Of a stretch of 64,000 nt of DNA, positions 51,200 to 59,857 are shown one piece after another. Below the pieces are notes generated by a model, which made no database searches, was not told the origin of the DNA, and saw nothing but the letters and a program-made list of their open reading frames with translations. Position 1 is the stretch's first letter; every line of letters begins with the position of its first letter. The translations under genes and the position numbers were made by a program. This stretch comes from PoT sp049331405 (GTDB lineage Bacteria; Planctomycetota; Planctomycetia; Isosphaerales; Isosphaeraceae), in assembly GCF_049331405.1 (NCBI RefSeq), contig NZ_CP186274.1, positions 2,914,001 to 2,978,000 on the forward strand. Direction: 5' to 3'.

Positions 51200-52050
51200 C
51201 GGCGGCCTTCGACCCCCGCATCGTCCGCGTCGGCTTCGACCTGCCGAGCGGACATGTCGACCTGGAAGGCCTGGCCATCTACGCCTCGGGCCGGAAATAC
51301 GCCTCGGGCATCCAGGCCGAATGCACCTGCCGCGTGTTCAACCTCACCCGCGAGCGGCAGAATAGCATCCTGACCACCGCGTCCCCGCTGCTCAAGCAAG
51401 GGCAGGAACGCACGCCCATCAACATGACCCTCGACGTCGGCCGCGAATCCTACGGCACGTTCCGGCTCTTCGAGGGCTACGTCTTCCAGGGGGGCATGAC
51501 CCAGCCCCCCGACATCGGCATCCTGCTCCGCAGCCTGACCAACAACCTGCTCACGGGCGTCATCGCCGGGGCCAGCCAGCCCAGGACCGCGCTGCTCTCG
51601 GTCATCGCCCGGTCGGTGGCGCAGGCCAACGGCCTGACGCTGAGCTTCCAGGCCGCCGACAAGCAGATCAACAACTGGTCCGTCTCCGGCTCGGCCCAGC
51701 AGCAGATCAACCGCCTCGGCCAGGTCGGGGGCGTCGACGCCTTCGTCGACAACAGCACGCTGGTGGTGATCGACAGCGGCAAGGCACGCGACGGCGACAG
51801 CGTCCTCATCAACGCGCAGACCGGCATGGTGGGCATCCCGCAGGTGACGGACATCGGCGTCGCCGTGCGCGTCATGATCAACAACGCCATCCAGGTCGGC
51901 GGCAGCGTCACCATCGAGAGCGAGCTCAACCCGGCGGCCAACGGCACGTTCAAGGTGATCCAGCTCAACTTCGAGGTCGCCAGCCGCGACCAGCCCTTCT
52001 GGTACACGCTGGTCTGCTCCAATCTCGCGTTCTACCAGGGGAGCCAGTAA
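51196..52050 (+). CDS. Baseplate hub protein
   Basis: 284 residues. DPRIVRVGFDLPSGHVDLEG, then CRVFNLTRERQNSILTTASP, and the later NGLTLSFQAADKQINNWSVS fit baseplate hub proteins of the gp27/gpD type in DUF3383 phages. Domain order and length (about 280) are normal. The gene overlaps the plug gene. Confidence 0.75.
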   Translation: MTAAFDPRIVRVGFDLPSGHVDLEGLAIYASGRKYASGIQAECTCRVFNLTRERQNSILTTASPLLKQGQERTPINMTLDVGRESYGTFRLFEGYVFQGGMTQPPDIGILLRSLTNNLLTGVIAGASQPRTALLSVIARSVAQANGLTLSFQAADKQINNWSVSGSAQQQINRLGQVGGVDAFVDNSTLVVIDSGKARDGDSVLINAQTGMVGIPQVTDIGVAVRVMINNAIQVGGSVTIESELNPAANGTFKVIQLNFEVASRDQPFWYTLVCSNLAFYQGSQ

Positions 52051-52755
52051 ATGCCCACGAATTCGCCCCCGTCTCGCAATCCCGCCGAGGACGACAGCAT
52101 GGTGGGCATGATGCGGCTGGTGCTCACCAAGTTCCTCCAGAACACGGACGACATGCTGCCCGCGCAGGTCATGGCCTATGACCGCGCGACCAACCTGGCG
52201 CAGGTCCAGCCCCTGATCGCAATGGTGACGACCGACAACATCGTCATCCGACGCGCCCAGGTGGCGGCCGTGCCGGTCGTGCAGCTCGGCGGCGGCGGCT
52301 TCGTCCTCAGCTTCCCGATCGCCACCGGCGACCTGGGCTGGATCAAGGCCAACGACCGCGACATCTCGCTCTTCAAGGCGACCTTCGCGTCCTCGTCGCC
52401 CAACACGCAGCGCAAGCACAGCTTCGAGGACGCGGTGTTCATCCCCGACACGATGATGCGGGGCGTGACCGTCGCCCCCGAGGATGCCGCCAACGCCGTA
52501 TTCCAGAACCTGGCGGGCACCGTCAAGATCGCGTTGTGGGACGACCTGATCCAGATCCTCGCCCCCTCCGGCGTCGGCATCGGCGGGACGCCCGGGCCCG
52601 GTGCGTTGCTCGACTTGCAGGGGGCCAAGGCCTTTGGCCTGCCCCAGATGACCACCGCCCAGAAGAATGCCATCCCTTCCCCACGCAAGGGATTCCAGGT
52701 CTTCGATACCGACCTCGACGGCGTATCGACCTACACAAGCGCGGGGTGGACATAA
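52051..52755 (+). CDS. Baseplate spike protein, Gp138 N-terminal domain
   Basis: 234 residues. Residues 15-110 (MMRLVLTKFLQNTDDMLPAQ, VMAYDRATNLAQVQPLIAMV, FPIATGDLGWIKANDRDISL) match the OB-fold Gp138 N-terminal domain of central spikes. The C-terminal part (ALLDLQGAKAFGLPQMTTAQ; GFQVFDTDLDGVSTYTSAG) is a short repeat-rich tip resembling tail-fibre trailing segments. It pierces the outer membrane. Confidence 0.75.
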   Translation: MPTNSPPSRNPAEDDSMVGMMRLVLTKFLQNTDDMLPAQVMAYDRATNLAQVQPLIAMVTTDNIVIRRAQVAAVPVVQLGGGGFVLSFPIATGDLGWIKANDRDISLFKATFASSSPNTQRKHSFEDAVFIPDTMMRGVTVAPEDAANAVFQNLAGTVKIALWDDLIQILAPSGVGIGGTPGPGALLDLQGAKAFGLPQMTTAQKNAIPSPRKGFQVFDTDLDGVSTYTSAGWT

Positions 52756-53102
52756 TGGTAAAAACTCTAGCGACTGATGCCAACAATGACCTCTACCTCG
52801 GGCCCGACGGCAACCTCGCGTTGCTCTCGGGGATTCAGGCGGTGGCGGGTGCCTGCGCCACCGCGTCCAAGGCCCAGCTCGGCGAGATGGTCCTGGCGAC
52901 GAACGCCGGCATACCCAACTTCCGGGCGATCTGGGTCGGCGTGCCCAACTACGCGCTCTGGAAGCAATACCTCATCGACACGCTCAAGAACGTCGAGGGC
53001 GTGGTGCAGGTCTCGGGCCTGACCATGGCGGCCTCCGGCGGCGTGCTCTCCTACACCGCGACGATCCAAACGATTTACGGCGAGACCCGACTCAATGGCT
53101 GA
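52755..53102 (+). CDS. Baseplate wedge protein, gp25/GPW-like
   Basis: 115 residues from ATG 52755, overlapping the previous stop. DLYLGPDGNLALLSGIQAVA and GACATASKAQLGEMVLATN fit the gp25-like baseplate fold. The C-terminal GVVQVSGLTMAASGGVLSYT matches the family. Its end overlaps the J gene by 8 bases. Confidence 0.75.
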   Translation: MVKTLATDANNDLYLGPDGNLALLSGIQAVAGACATASKAQLGEMVLATNAGIPNFRAIWVGVPNYALWKQYLIDTLKNVEGVVQVSGLTMAASGGVLSYTATIQTIYGETRLNG

Positions 53103-54297
53103 TCCCTACCAGTACGCGGACGCGACCGGCGTCATCATACCCGACACCTCCGGCATCCTCGCGACCGTCCAGGACGAGTACAAGGCCGTCTTCGGGGCCG
53201 ACCTCGTCGTCACGCCCGACACGCCCCAGGGCGTCCTGATCACCGCCGAGGCGCTCGCCCGCACCGAGGTCGTCAACAACAACGCGGCCATCGGCAACCA
53301 GATCAACCCCAACATCGCCGGGGGCGTCTTCCTCGACGCGATCATGGCCCTCACCGGCATGCAGCGGACGCCGTCCTCCCCGACGGTCGTCACCGACGTC
53401 ACGCTCACCGGCATCCCCGGCACGGTCATCCCGGGCGGATCGCTCGCCGCGACCTCCGCGGGCGACCAGTTCCAATCCGTCGGCACCGTGACCCTCGGCT
53501 CCGGCGGCGCGGCGACCGTCGACTTCCAGTCCCTCGCGACCGGGCCGATCCCCTGCGCCGACGGGGCGCTGGACACGATCGTCTCCAACGTCCTGGGCTG
53601 GGAGACGGTCACCAATGATGCGGGCGGCACGCCGGCCTCCGTCACGACCCTCGGGGCGACCACGCAGTCCGATCAGGCCGCCCGCGCCCTGCGCCAGAAC
53701 ACGCTGGCCTTCCAGGGCGTGGCGCTGCCCGTCGCCATCACCTCGGCACTCTACAACGTCGAGGGCGTCACCAGCCTCACCTTCCGGGAGAACGTCGCCG
53801 CGACCACCCAGACCATCGACGGCATCAGCATGGTCGGCCACTCGATCTACGCCTGCGTGGAAGGCGGCACGGACACCGACGTCGCCGCGGCGCTCCTCGA
53901 GAACAAGAGCTCGGGCTGCGCCTGGAACGGGGGCACCACCGTCAACGTCGTCGAGCCCGCCAGCGGCCAGACCTACGCCGTGCAATTCGACCGCCCGACG
54001 CCCGTCGACATCCTGGTCAAGGTCACGACCACCAACGGCAATGCCGCGAACATCGCGCAGGCCGTCCTGGACTACGCCGATGGACTGATCAATGGCCTCG
54101 CCGGCTTCGTCGTGGGGGCCGACGCCTCCCCCTTCGAGATCGCCGGGGCGATCATGAGCGAATATCCCTCATACTACATCGCGAAGGTCGAGCTCAGCCC
54201 CGCGTCGCCCATCTCATACTCGACCGACGTGATCCCGATCGCGGTCAACCAGATCGCACGCACGCAGCTCTCCTACATCTCGGTGGTGGGCCCCTGA
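53095..54297 (+). CDS. Baseplate J-like protein
   Basis: 400 residues. TSGILATVQDEYKAVFGADL, DTPQGVLITAEALARTEVVN and NAAIGNQINPNIAGGVFLDA are diagnostic of baseplate J (P2 gpJ/T4 gp6-like). The middle has IPGTVIPGGSLAATSAGDQF and the C-terminal PTPVDILVKVTTTNGN. It forms the wedge ring of the baseplate. Confidence 0.88.
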   Translation: MADPYQYADATGVIIPDTSGILATVQDEYKAVFGADLVVTPDTPQGVLITAEALARTEVVNNNAAIGNQINPNIAGGVFLDAIMALTGMQRTPSSPTVVTDVTLTGIPGTVIPGGSLAATSAGDQFQSVGTVTLGSGGAATVDFQSLATGPIPCADGALDTIVSNVLGWETVTNDAGGTPASVTTLGATTQSDQAARALRQNTLAFQGVALPVAITSALYNVEGVTSLTFRENVAATTQTIDGISMVGHSIYACVEGGTDTDVAAALLENKSSGCAWNGGTTVNVVEPASGQTYAVQFDRPTPVDILVKVTTTNGNAANIAQAVLDYADGLINGLAGFVVGADASPFEIAGAIMSEYPSYYIAKVELSPASPISYSTDVIPIAVNQIARTQLSYISVVGP

Positions 54298-54947
54298 TGG
54301 CCGGGGACATCCAGCCGTTCGACTTCAGCGTCGGGCTGCTGAGGGCCCTCTTGTGGCAATATAACGAGGCGACGAATCTCCAGGCGCTGCTGGCCGACAA
54401 GGCGGCCTGGTACGAGGCCAACCAGTCGGGGTTCTGGCGGGACTGGATCGCGGACGTCTTCGACCTGCGCACGGCGAACGACTTCGGCCTCTCCGTCTGG
54501 TCGGTCATCCTGGGGCTGCCGCTGTACGTCAACGGCGCCGACGACGCCGGGCCGTTCTTCGGCTTCGACGACCAGACCGGGTTCAATTTCGACAACGGGA
54601 TCTTCGGCGACCAGAGCACCTACGAGCTTTCGACCGAGGCCAAGCGCATCGCGCTGCGCCTGAGGTATTTCCAGCTCACGAGCAGCGGCACCGTCCCGGA
54701 GACGAACCGGATGCTCCAGTCCGTCTTCGGCGGGCTCGGCCGGGCGTGGCTGCTCGACTACCACGACATGACGCAGCGATACATCTTCAATTTCCCGCTG
54801 CCCTACGACCTCCAGTACCTCTTCAACCACTACGACATCCTGCCCCGGCCCGCGGGGGTGGCGTCATCCTACGCGGACGCCACGCTCACCTATTTCGGGT
54901 TCGCGCCCGGCGACTACAACTTCGACAACGGCAATTTTGGAGCTTAG
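54297..54947 (+). CDS. DUF2612 baseplate protein
   Basis: 216 residues. VGLLRALLWQYNEATNLQAL, WRDWIADVFDLRTANDFGLS and VWSVILGLPLYV are typical of DUF2612, found between J and tail fibre in contractile phages and probably equivalent to gpI. The C-terminal QYLFNHYDILPRPAGV ('DILPRPAGV') is a strong signature. Confidence 0.8.
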   Translation: MAGDIQPFDFSVGLLRALLWQYNEATNLQALLADKAAWYEANQSGFWRDWIADVFDLRTANDFGLSVWSVILGLPLYVNGADDAGPFFGFDDQTGFNFDNGIFGDQSTYELSTEAKRIALRLRYFQLTSSGTVPETNRMLQSVFGGLGRAWLLDYHDMTQRYIFNFPLPYDLQYLFNHYDILPRPAGVASSYADATLTYFGFAPGDYNFDNGNFGA

Positions 54948-54952
54948 ATCAT

Positions 54953-56098
54953 ATGTGCCCGATTAATGGCTACTTCGACATCCCCTTCGCCGAGAACGGC
55001 GACCTGAACACCATCCCCGACCCCACGCAGACCAACGGCACGGTCAGCTACAACCAGGGCTTCCCGATCGGCTACAGCACGCCGGTCGGCTCCGGCGGCC
55101 TCCTGGTCCCGCGCACGGCGTTCAACCAGGTCCTCTTCGACATCACCTCGGCGGTGCAGAACTGGCAGCAGAACACGGTGGCACCGTTCATCACGTCGAC
55201 GATGAACGGAGGCACCCCATATTCGTACCCCGCCAACGCCATGGTCCTCTACGGCGGCAACATCTACATCTCATCCGCCGGGTCGAATACGGACACCCCT
55301 CCCTCCGCCAAGTGGCAGTTGCTGGCATTGCGGACACGCCTGGCCGGGGACACCACCTTCTACGTCGCCACGACCGGCTCGGACTCGAACACCGGGCTCT
55401 CGGCGGGGAGCCCCTGGCTCACCCTCCAGCACGCCTGGGACGCGATCTGCTCGCAGTACGACCTGGCGCAATACACGGCAACGATCCAGGTCGCAGACGG
55501 CACCTACGCCGCCCTGCAGGCGACCATCGGGGCGGTCGGGGGCGCGATCGTCCTCAACGGCAACGCGGCCACGCCGTCGAACGTCATGATCTCGGCCTCC
55601 GGAGGATCCGGGGCCCTGTCCTTCAACAGCCAGCGATCGCCCATCACGGCCACGGTCAAGAACCTCGAGGTCGTCAACTCGGGGGGGAACGGCATCTCGG
55701 CTTCGAACGGGACCAATCTGACGATAGGCGCGGGGCTGATCTTCGGGGCCTGCTCCCTGTCGCAGGTCTCCTGCAACAACGGCGCGAAGATCTTCATGAC
55801 TTCGGGCTATACGATCGGCGGCGGGGCCGCGAATCACTGGTTCGCCTCCGACACCTCGTTCATCGCGGCGACGGGGATAACGATCACGCTGGGCGGCACC
55901 CCGGCGTTCTCCGGCTCGTTCGCGGCCACCCAGGGCTGCTCCTCGCTGGAGTGCTTCGGCAACACCTTCACCGGGACGGCGACGGGCAAGAGGTACAGCG
56001 CCATCGGGGTCAGCTTCATCAACAGCAACGGCGGCGGCGCGAGCTACCTGCCCGGCAGCGTCGCGGGGACGCTCGCATCGGGGGGGCAATACGCATGA
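54953..56098 (+). CDS. Tail fibre/tailspike, beta-helix
   Basis: 381 residues. N-terminal ~110 residues attach to the baseplate. Then VATTGSDSNTGLSAGSPWLT and LQHAWDAI start a right-handed beta-helix (pectin-lyase-like), rich in N, G and S (GNGISASNGTNLTIGAGLIF). The end SYLPGSVAGTLASGGQYA is a common trailing motif of phage fibres. It is probably the receptor-binding protein. Confidence 0.8.
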   Translation: MCPINGYFDIPFAENGDLNTIPDPTQTNGTVSYNQGFPIGYSTPVGSGGLLVPRTAFNQVLFDITSAVQNWQQNTVAPFITSTMNGGTPYSYPANAMVLYGGNIYISSAGSNTDTPPSAKWQLLALRTRLAGDTTFYVATTGSDSNTGLSAGSPWLTLQHAWDAICSQYDLAQYTATIQVADGTYAALQATIGAVGGAIVLNGNAATPSNVMISASGGSGALSFNSQRSPITATVKNLEVVNSGGNGISASNGTNLTIGAGLIFGACSLSQVSCNNGAKIFMTSGYTIGGGAANHWFASDTSFIAATGITITLGGTPAFSGSFAATQGCSSLECFGNTFTGTATGKRYSAIGVSFINSNGGGASYLPGSVAGTLASGGQYA

Positions 56099-56433
56099 TG
56101 TACGACACAGCTCATTGGTACTGGATCGTCGACGGCGACGCGACGCGGGCATGGTCGGGCGCCTCGCGCACTTACGTGCCGGTCGCCGACGAAGGCTACG
56201 CGGCATGGCTGGCGGCGGGCGGAGTCCCCACGAGGATCTCCGCCGAGGACCTCCCCGGCGTCGTCAACCGCCCCGTCATCGACCAACTCGCCATGCTCGA
56301 CATCGCCTCGGCCCGCGCCATACGCTCGATCACGATCGCCCTGCAATCGGGCCAGGGGCCGAGCGAGGGCGATATCGATGCGCTGAAATCGCACGACGCG
56401 GCGGCCCGGGCCCTGCGCGAGACGCTGGTATAG
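56095..56433 (+). CDS. Tail fibre assembly-like protein
   Basis: 112 residues from ATG 56095, overlapping the fibre stop (ATGATG). WYWIVDGDATRAWSGASRTY then VPVADEGYAAWLAAGGVPTR resembles the start of fibre-associated proteins ('V.D...Y..WLA.G..P'). The second half is helical (QLAMLDIASARAIRSITIAL). It probably helps fold or attach the fibre. Confidence 0.55.
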   Translation: MMYDTAHWYWIVDGDATRAWSGASRTYVPVADEGYAAWLAAGGVPTRISAEDLPGVVNRPVIDQLAMLDIASARAIRSITIALQSGQGPSEGDIDALKSHDAAARALRETLV

Positions 56434-56437
56434 GCCC

Positions 56438-57010
56438 ATGCTCGCAGGCCTGATCCTCGTCCCCGTCTTCGCGGTCGCCAACCGGGCCCGCGGCAGCCGC
56501 CTCTTCGACCGCACCGATTCGACCACCGTCGGCCGCGTCAGCTCGACCTTCGCCATGGCCTCCGCCACCGGCCTCGCCGCCTGGGCCGAGGGGCAGGGGG
56601 GCTTCCAAGCGTCAATCATCGCCCTCTGGGCATGGTCCTCGCTCTTCTTCTGGTGCATCTTCGCCTGGGACAAGTATTGGTCCGCCGCCATCAGCAATCC
56701 GACCGACCTCACCGTGCCGGCCTGCAAGCCGGTCGATTGGGTCATGGCGAGGCTCCCGGCGATGCCGCTGCGAATCTGGGGCGCCATCGCCATGGGATTG
56801 CGTCAAGCATTCCTCATCCCATCCCTTGCGGGCCTCGCCGCCCTCTGCGGCCATCCCTGGAACGCGGCCTATTCGCTGGCGACCTTGCTGTTCGGCGTCA
56901 TCTATCTGGCCGCAGGGTATGCCTCCAGACTCCGTCCCATCGCCGTCGCGGAGTATTCGCTCGGGGCATGCCTGGGCCTATTGACGTGCAAGGCGATCGG
57001 GGCGATATAG
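56438..57010 (+). CDS. Phage membrane protein, unknown
   Basis: 190 residues with four or five hydrophobic segments (FQASIIALWAWSSLFFWCIF, WGAIAMGLRQAFLIPSLAGL, SLATLLFGVIYLAAGYASRL, SLGACLGLLTCKAIGAI). It sits between fibre and holin genes. Membrane proteins in this position sometimes act as holins or antiholins; no family recognised. Confidence 0.5.
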   Translation: MLAGLILVPVFAVANRARGSRLFDRTDSTTVGRVSSTFAMASATGLAAWAEGQGGFQASIIALWAWSSLFFWCIFAWDKYWSAAISNPTDLTVPACKPVDWVMARLPAMPLRIWGAIAMGLRQAFLIPSLAGLAALCGHPWNAAYSLATLLFGVIYLAAGYASRLRPIAVAEYSLGACLGLLTCKAIGAI

Positions 57011-57238
57011 ATGGCGGACACCCCCCAGGAGCGGCTCGCGCGGCTCGAGGTCCAGATGGCCAACCTCACCAAGCAGCTCGAGAAGGCGGTCGAATCGATC
57101 GAGGAATTGACCTCGGCCCTGAATCAGATGCGCGGCGGCATCCGCTGGGCCCTCGCCCTCGGCTCCGCCACGACCATCGCCGTCGCGGGCATGTGGTCGC
57201 TGGCGACCTGGGTCTACGGCACCCTGCGGGGGCACTGA
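57011..57238 (+). CDS. XhlA-like holin/haemolysin protein
   Basis: 75 residues, starting directly after the previous stop. A coiled-coil (ERLARLEVQMANLTKQLEKA, VESIEELTSALNQMRGG) is followed by one transmembrane helix (WALALGSATTIAVAGMWSLA). This is the layout of XhlA-type proteins that cooperate with a holin in lysis. Confidence 0.7.
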   Translation: MADTPQERLARLEVQMANLTKQLEKAVESIEELTSALNQMRGGIRWALALGSATTIAVAGMWSLATWVYGTLRGH

Positions 57239-57636
57239 TGACCGACGTCGACGTCCTCGCCCGCACGCTGTTCGGGGAGGCGCGAGGGGAAAGCCGCATC
57301 GGCATGATCGCCGTGGCCAACGTGGTCATGAACCGGGTCGCGGCGCGACGATGGTGGGGCAGGACCGTCCCCGAGGTCTGCCAGAAGCCTTATCAGTTCA
57401 GCTGCTGGAACCAAAACGATCCCAACCGGGCCGTGATCCTCGCGGTCAACGCCTCCCATCCTATATTCGCCCAGGCCCTCGCCATCGCCGCCGACGCCGT
57501 GGCGGGGACGCTGGCCGACGTCACGAACGGCGCGGTCGCCTACTACGCCAGGGGGACGCCGCAGCCGAAATGGGCGGCCGGGCATATCGCTTGCGCCGAG
57601 ATCGGGCACCACATATTCTTCGATGACATCCAGTAA
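57238..57636 (+). CDS. Cell wall hydrolase, SleB/CwlJ-like endolysin
   Basis: 132 residues, ATG overlapping the XhlA-like stop. VDVLARTLFGEARGESRIGM, IAVANVVMNRV, VCQKPYQFSCWN and the ending AEIGHHIFF are the SleB-like Hydrolase_2 signature (catalytic Glu in GEARGE). Length is typical of a phage lysin without signal peptide. It cleaves peptidoglycan and works with the holin and spanin genes that follow. Confidence 0.88.
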   Translation: MTDVDVLARTLFGEARGESRIGMIAVANVVMNRVAARRWWGRTVPEVCQKPYQFSCWNQNDPNRAVILAVNASHPIFAQALAIAADAVAGTLADVTNGAVAYYARGTPQPKWAAGHIACAEIGHHIFFDDIQ

Positions 57637-57681
57637 GCGAAGCGCTATCATAAGATAAATTCAACCGAGAAAGGACAGCCA

Positions 57682-58038
57682 ATGACCGAAGAAGCCCAGA
57701 TCACCGAATCCGTAGAGACCGCCGCCCAGGAAGCCGCCACCCCTCCGGCTGAAAACACGACGACAGCCATGTCGACGACCGAAGAGGCCGCCCCGACGGT
57801 TGAGGCTGTGGTCGAAAACCCTACCGTGGCCCCAGAAGATGCGCCTGCGAGTGCCACGGACGCCCCGTCGGCCCCATTTGGTGCCCCGACTGCGAGTGCT
57901 GCCACTACCCCTGAAGCCGCCCCCGAGGGCGAGCTGCATCGGCTCCTGTCGAACGGCCTGCACATCTTCGGCAAGGCCGAGCACTGGACGGCCGAGGAGA
58001 TCGCGGCCTTCGCGACGTGGATCGAGTCCCGACTCTAG
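57682..58038 (+). CDS. Low-complexity acidic phage protein
   Basis: 118 residues with GAGAAAGGA before the ATG. The first ~75 residues are Ala/Glu/Thr/Pro repeats, probably disordered. The C-terminal 35 (GELHRLLSNGLHIFGKAEHW, TAEEIAAFATWIESRL) are a conserved-looking helical pair. Function unknown. Part of the lysis region. Confidence 0.45.
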   Translation: MTEEAQITESVETAAQEAATPPAENTTTAMSTTEEAAPTVEAVVENPTVAPEDAPASATDAPSAPFGAPTASAATTPEAAPEGELHRLLSNGLHIFGKAEHWTAEEIAAFATWIESRL

Positions 58039-58039
58039 G

Positions 58040-58264
58040 ATGGCCTTCCTCAAGGACCTCGTCACCGGCGTCGACGGCGAGAGCTTCGACGTCGGCCGCG
58101 TCCTGTGGGTCGCCAGCGTGCTGGCCTTCATGGGCCTGTCCGCCTACTCGCTCTACCGCGGCGGCGCCTTCGACGCCCTGGGGTGGGGCACTGGCTATGG
58201 CGCCATGCTCGGCGGCGGGGGGGCCGGCATCGGCCTCAAGCGCAAGGCGGAGCCCGCCGAATGA
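58040..58264 (+). CDS. Small membrane protein, possible holin
   Basis: 74 residues from ATG 58040. SFDVGRVLWVASVLAFMGLS then a Gly-rich second segment (GTGYGAMLGGGGAGIGLKRK). Two hydrophobic segments between short charged ends, just before the spanin gene, fit a small holin or antiholin. Overlaps the spanin start by 4 bases. Confidence 0.55.
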   Translation: MAFLKDLVTGVDGESFDVGRVLWVASVLAFMGLSAYSLYRGGAFDALGWGTGYGAMLGGGGAGIGLKRKAEPAE

Positions 58265-58587
58265 ACGCCTCCTGGAAATTCGGGCTCGGCATCGGCTGGA
58301 CGATCATCATCTTCTCGCTGGGCTATTACGTCGCGGGCGAGTTCGACGATGCCAACCAGGTCCCGGGCCTGAAATCCCAGATCGAGGCCCTCCAGGCCGC
58401 CGTGAAGCGGGGCAACGACCTCGCCTCCGACCTGCGTGGGAAGCTCGTCGCCTCGCAAAATAATCAATCCATGCTCGCCCAACGATTGGAGGCCGCCATT
58501 GCGAATACGCCTGATTGTCCCGTGCCTGATGATGTTGTCGGCGTGCTCAACGACGCCATCCCCGCAACCGATCGCGCCACCCGCTGA
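58261..58587 (+). CDS. i-spanin (Rz-like)
   Basis: 108 residues. N-terminal transmembrane helix (WTIIIFSLGYYVAGE) followed by a coiled-coil periplasmic part (LKSQIEALQAAVKRGNDLAS, NNQSMLAQRLEAAI). An o-spanin with a lipobox overlaps its 3' half in another frame, the classic Rz/Rz1 arrangement. It bridges inner and outer membrane at the last step of lysis. Confidence 0.75.
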   Translation: MNASWKFGLGIGWTIIIFSLGYYVAGEFDDANQVPGLKSQIEALQAAVKRGNDLASDLRGKLVASQNNQSMLAQRLEAAIANTPDCPVPDDVVGVLNDAIPATDRATR

Positions 58588-58729
58588 TCTCACGCAGCCG
58601 TGCGAGCCCATCTCGCCCCTTCCCATGGGGCTCACGATGACGGGCCTGGCGAAACGCTATCTCGCACTGATAGGCCAATACAACCGGTGTTCCATGAGGC
58701 ATGACGCACTGGCCGAGGCCGTGAAATGA
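58499..58729 (+). CDS. o-spanin (Rz1-like lipoprotein), TTG start inside Rz
   Basis: 76 residues if TTG 58499 is the start; GGAGG lies 6 bases upstream. The signal peptide RIRLIVPCLMMLSAC ends in the lipobox LSAC. A Pro-rich stretch follows (STTPSPQPIAPPADLTQP), then YLALIGQYNRCSMRHDALAE. Embedded in the +1 frame of the i-spanin and extending beyond it. Its stop overlaps the next start. Confidence 0.75.
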   Translation: MRIRLIVPCLMMLSACSTTPSPQPIAPPADLTQPCEPISPLPMGLTMTGLAKRYLALIGQYNRCSMRHDALAEAVK

Positions 58730-58845
58730 TCGCGCGGCTCTTCCTCGCCGCGTTGTTCCTGTGCCTGCTGGCCTTGATGGCCGGATGCTCGCCGTGCTGG
58801 CGGCCGAATACGAATCGCGACTGCGCGGTCATCGACCGGATCTGA
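58726..58845 (+). CDS. 39-residue lipoprotein
   Basis: ATG 58726 overlaps the Rz1 stop (AATGA). IARLFLAALFLCLLALMAGC is a signal peptide with lipobox LMAGC, followed by a 19-residue mature peptide with two further Cys (SPCWRPNTNRDCAVIDRI). A second tiny lipoprotein after the spanin pair is unusual. It may be a lysis accessory or an outer-membrane surface (superinfection) peptide. Confidence 0.55.
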   Translation: MIARLFLAALFLCLLALMAGCSPCWRPNTNRDCAVIDRI

Positions 58846-59318
58846 GCCGTCCCCGATACGACCCCGCCGAGACCGAATATCCGGTCTCCATGCGGACACC
58901 CGCCCATCCCCCCCGGCCCGGATGCGGGCCGCCATGACGCGTCCCCGCGTCCCAATCCTCCCCACGCTCCATCCCCTCCCGCCCCTCATCCTCCGCCGGA
59001 CATCGATCCGGCGAGAAGTCCAAGGCCCGCGACGTGCTCGCCGAGGCCCTCCCCTCCGATCACACGCCTCCCCGACACTCCCCCTCCCGCGTCCGAATTA
59101 CGCCCCTCCATCACCTTTTCCGCGCGTCACCCCTCCCTCTTTCTTTTTTTTGTCCCCGACACGCCCGCCGGTGCCCCAGGAGGGAGTCCGGGATACTCCT
59201 CGGCGAAAAGAACGCGACATCCTCGGCCCGCATGACTATGATCCACGGGCGGGGCATCTCCCGCTCGTGCCGCGCCAACCATCATCCCCCCGGACACTCC
59301 CCTTGCGAGGAGCGACCC
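58846..59318. other. Pyrimidine-rich non-coding stretch
   Basis: No gene can be supported. The + strand is very C-rich (CCTCCC, CCCTCC repeats), with a T-run TTTCTTTTTTTT near 59139-59151. It could act in termination of the lysis operon, but no stable stem directly precedes the T-run. Confidence 0.35.
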
Positions 59319-59759
59319 TTGATCCTCCGCGTACTCCTGGCCTCGCTCGCCGGCCTCTTCGCGATGGCCGAAGGACCGAAGATGCCCCCGAAGGACATCT
59401 ATCGCGTCTGGGTCCATTCGGATGAGGAGGACACCGAGGATTTCGAAGTCTACAGGCCAGAGTCCTTCGACTTCCCGCCCGCGCGTGGCAGGGACGGGTT
59501 CGAGGTCAAGCGGGGCGGCGCCTTCGTGCTCCGCGAGATCGGCCCCGCCGACGGGATCGAGGAGGTGGATGGCAAGTGGGAATTCAAGCCTGCGGATGCA
59601 CTATCCGTCACGTTCCCCGACGCCAAGCCGCGGGAAATCCTGCCGGGGGAATTCATCGCGGCGCCGGGGGCGAGGACGTATCGGATCGAGGGATGCGACG
59701 AAGGCATCCTGAGGATCCGGAAGAAGGCCGCCGATAAATCGCCACGCCGATCGCGGTAA
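59319..59759 (+). CDS. Secreted or exported unknown protein
   Basis: 146 residues from TTG 59319 with GCGAGGAG upstream; ATG 59364 would drop the N-terminus. LILRVLLASLAGLFAMAEG looks like a signal peptide. The rest is beta-rich (DIYRVWVHSDEEDTEDFEVY; DGFEVKRGGAFVLREIGPA; REILPGEFIAAPGARTYRIE). No family recognised. It may be chromosomal or prophage cargo after the lysis genes. Confidence 0.5.
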   Translation: MILRVLLASLAGLFAMAEGPKMPPKDIYRVWVHSDEEDTEDFEVYRPESFDFPPARGRDGFEVKRGGAFVLREIGPADGIEEVDGKWEFKPADALSVTFPDAKPREILPGEFIAAPGARTYRIEGCDEGILRIRKKAADKSPRRSR

Positions 59760-59857
59760 CCCGGATCGCATTGCGTGGGTTGTTTCGGGTGCTAGACTGG
59801 CGATATCTCGCGACGATCGGCCATCCAACAACCCGCCCGCACCAGGGATATACCGCC

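Noticed and set aside
51190..52419. 409-codon minus-strand open frame opposite hub and spike genes
   Set aside because: Antisense shadow of two well-supported baseplate genes.
58846..59318. Coding potential in the C-rich stretch
   Set aside because: Open frames are Pro/Arg-rich and arise from composition; no start with a ribosome site until TTG 59319.
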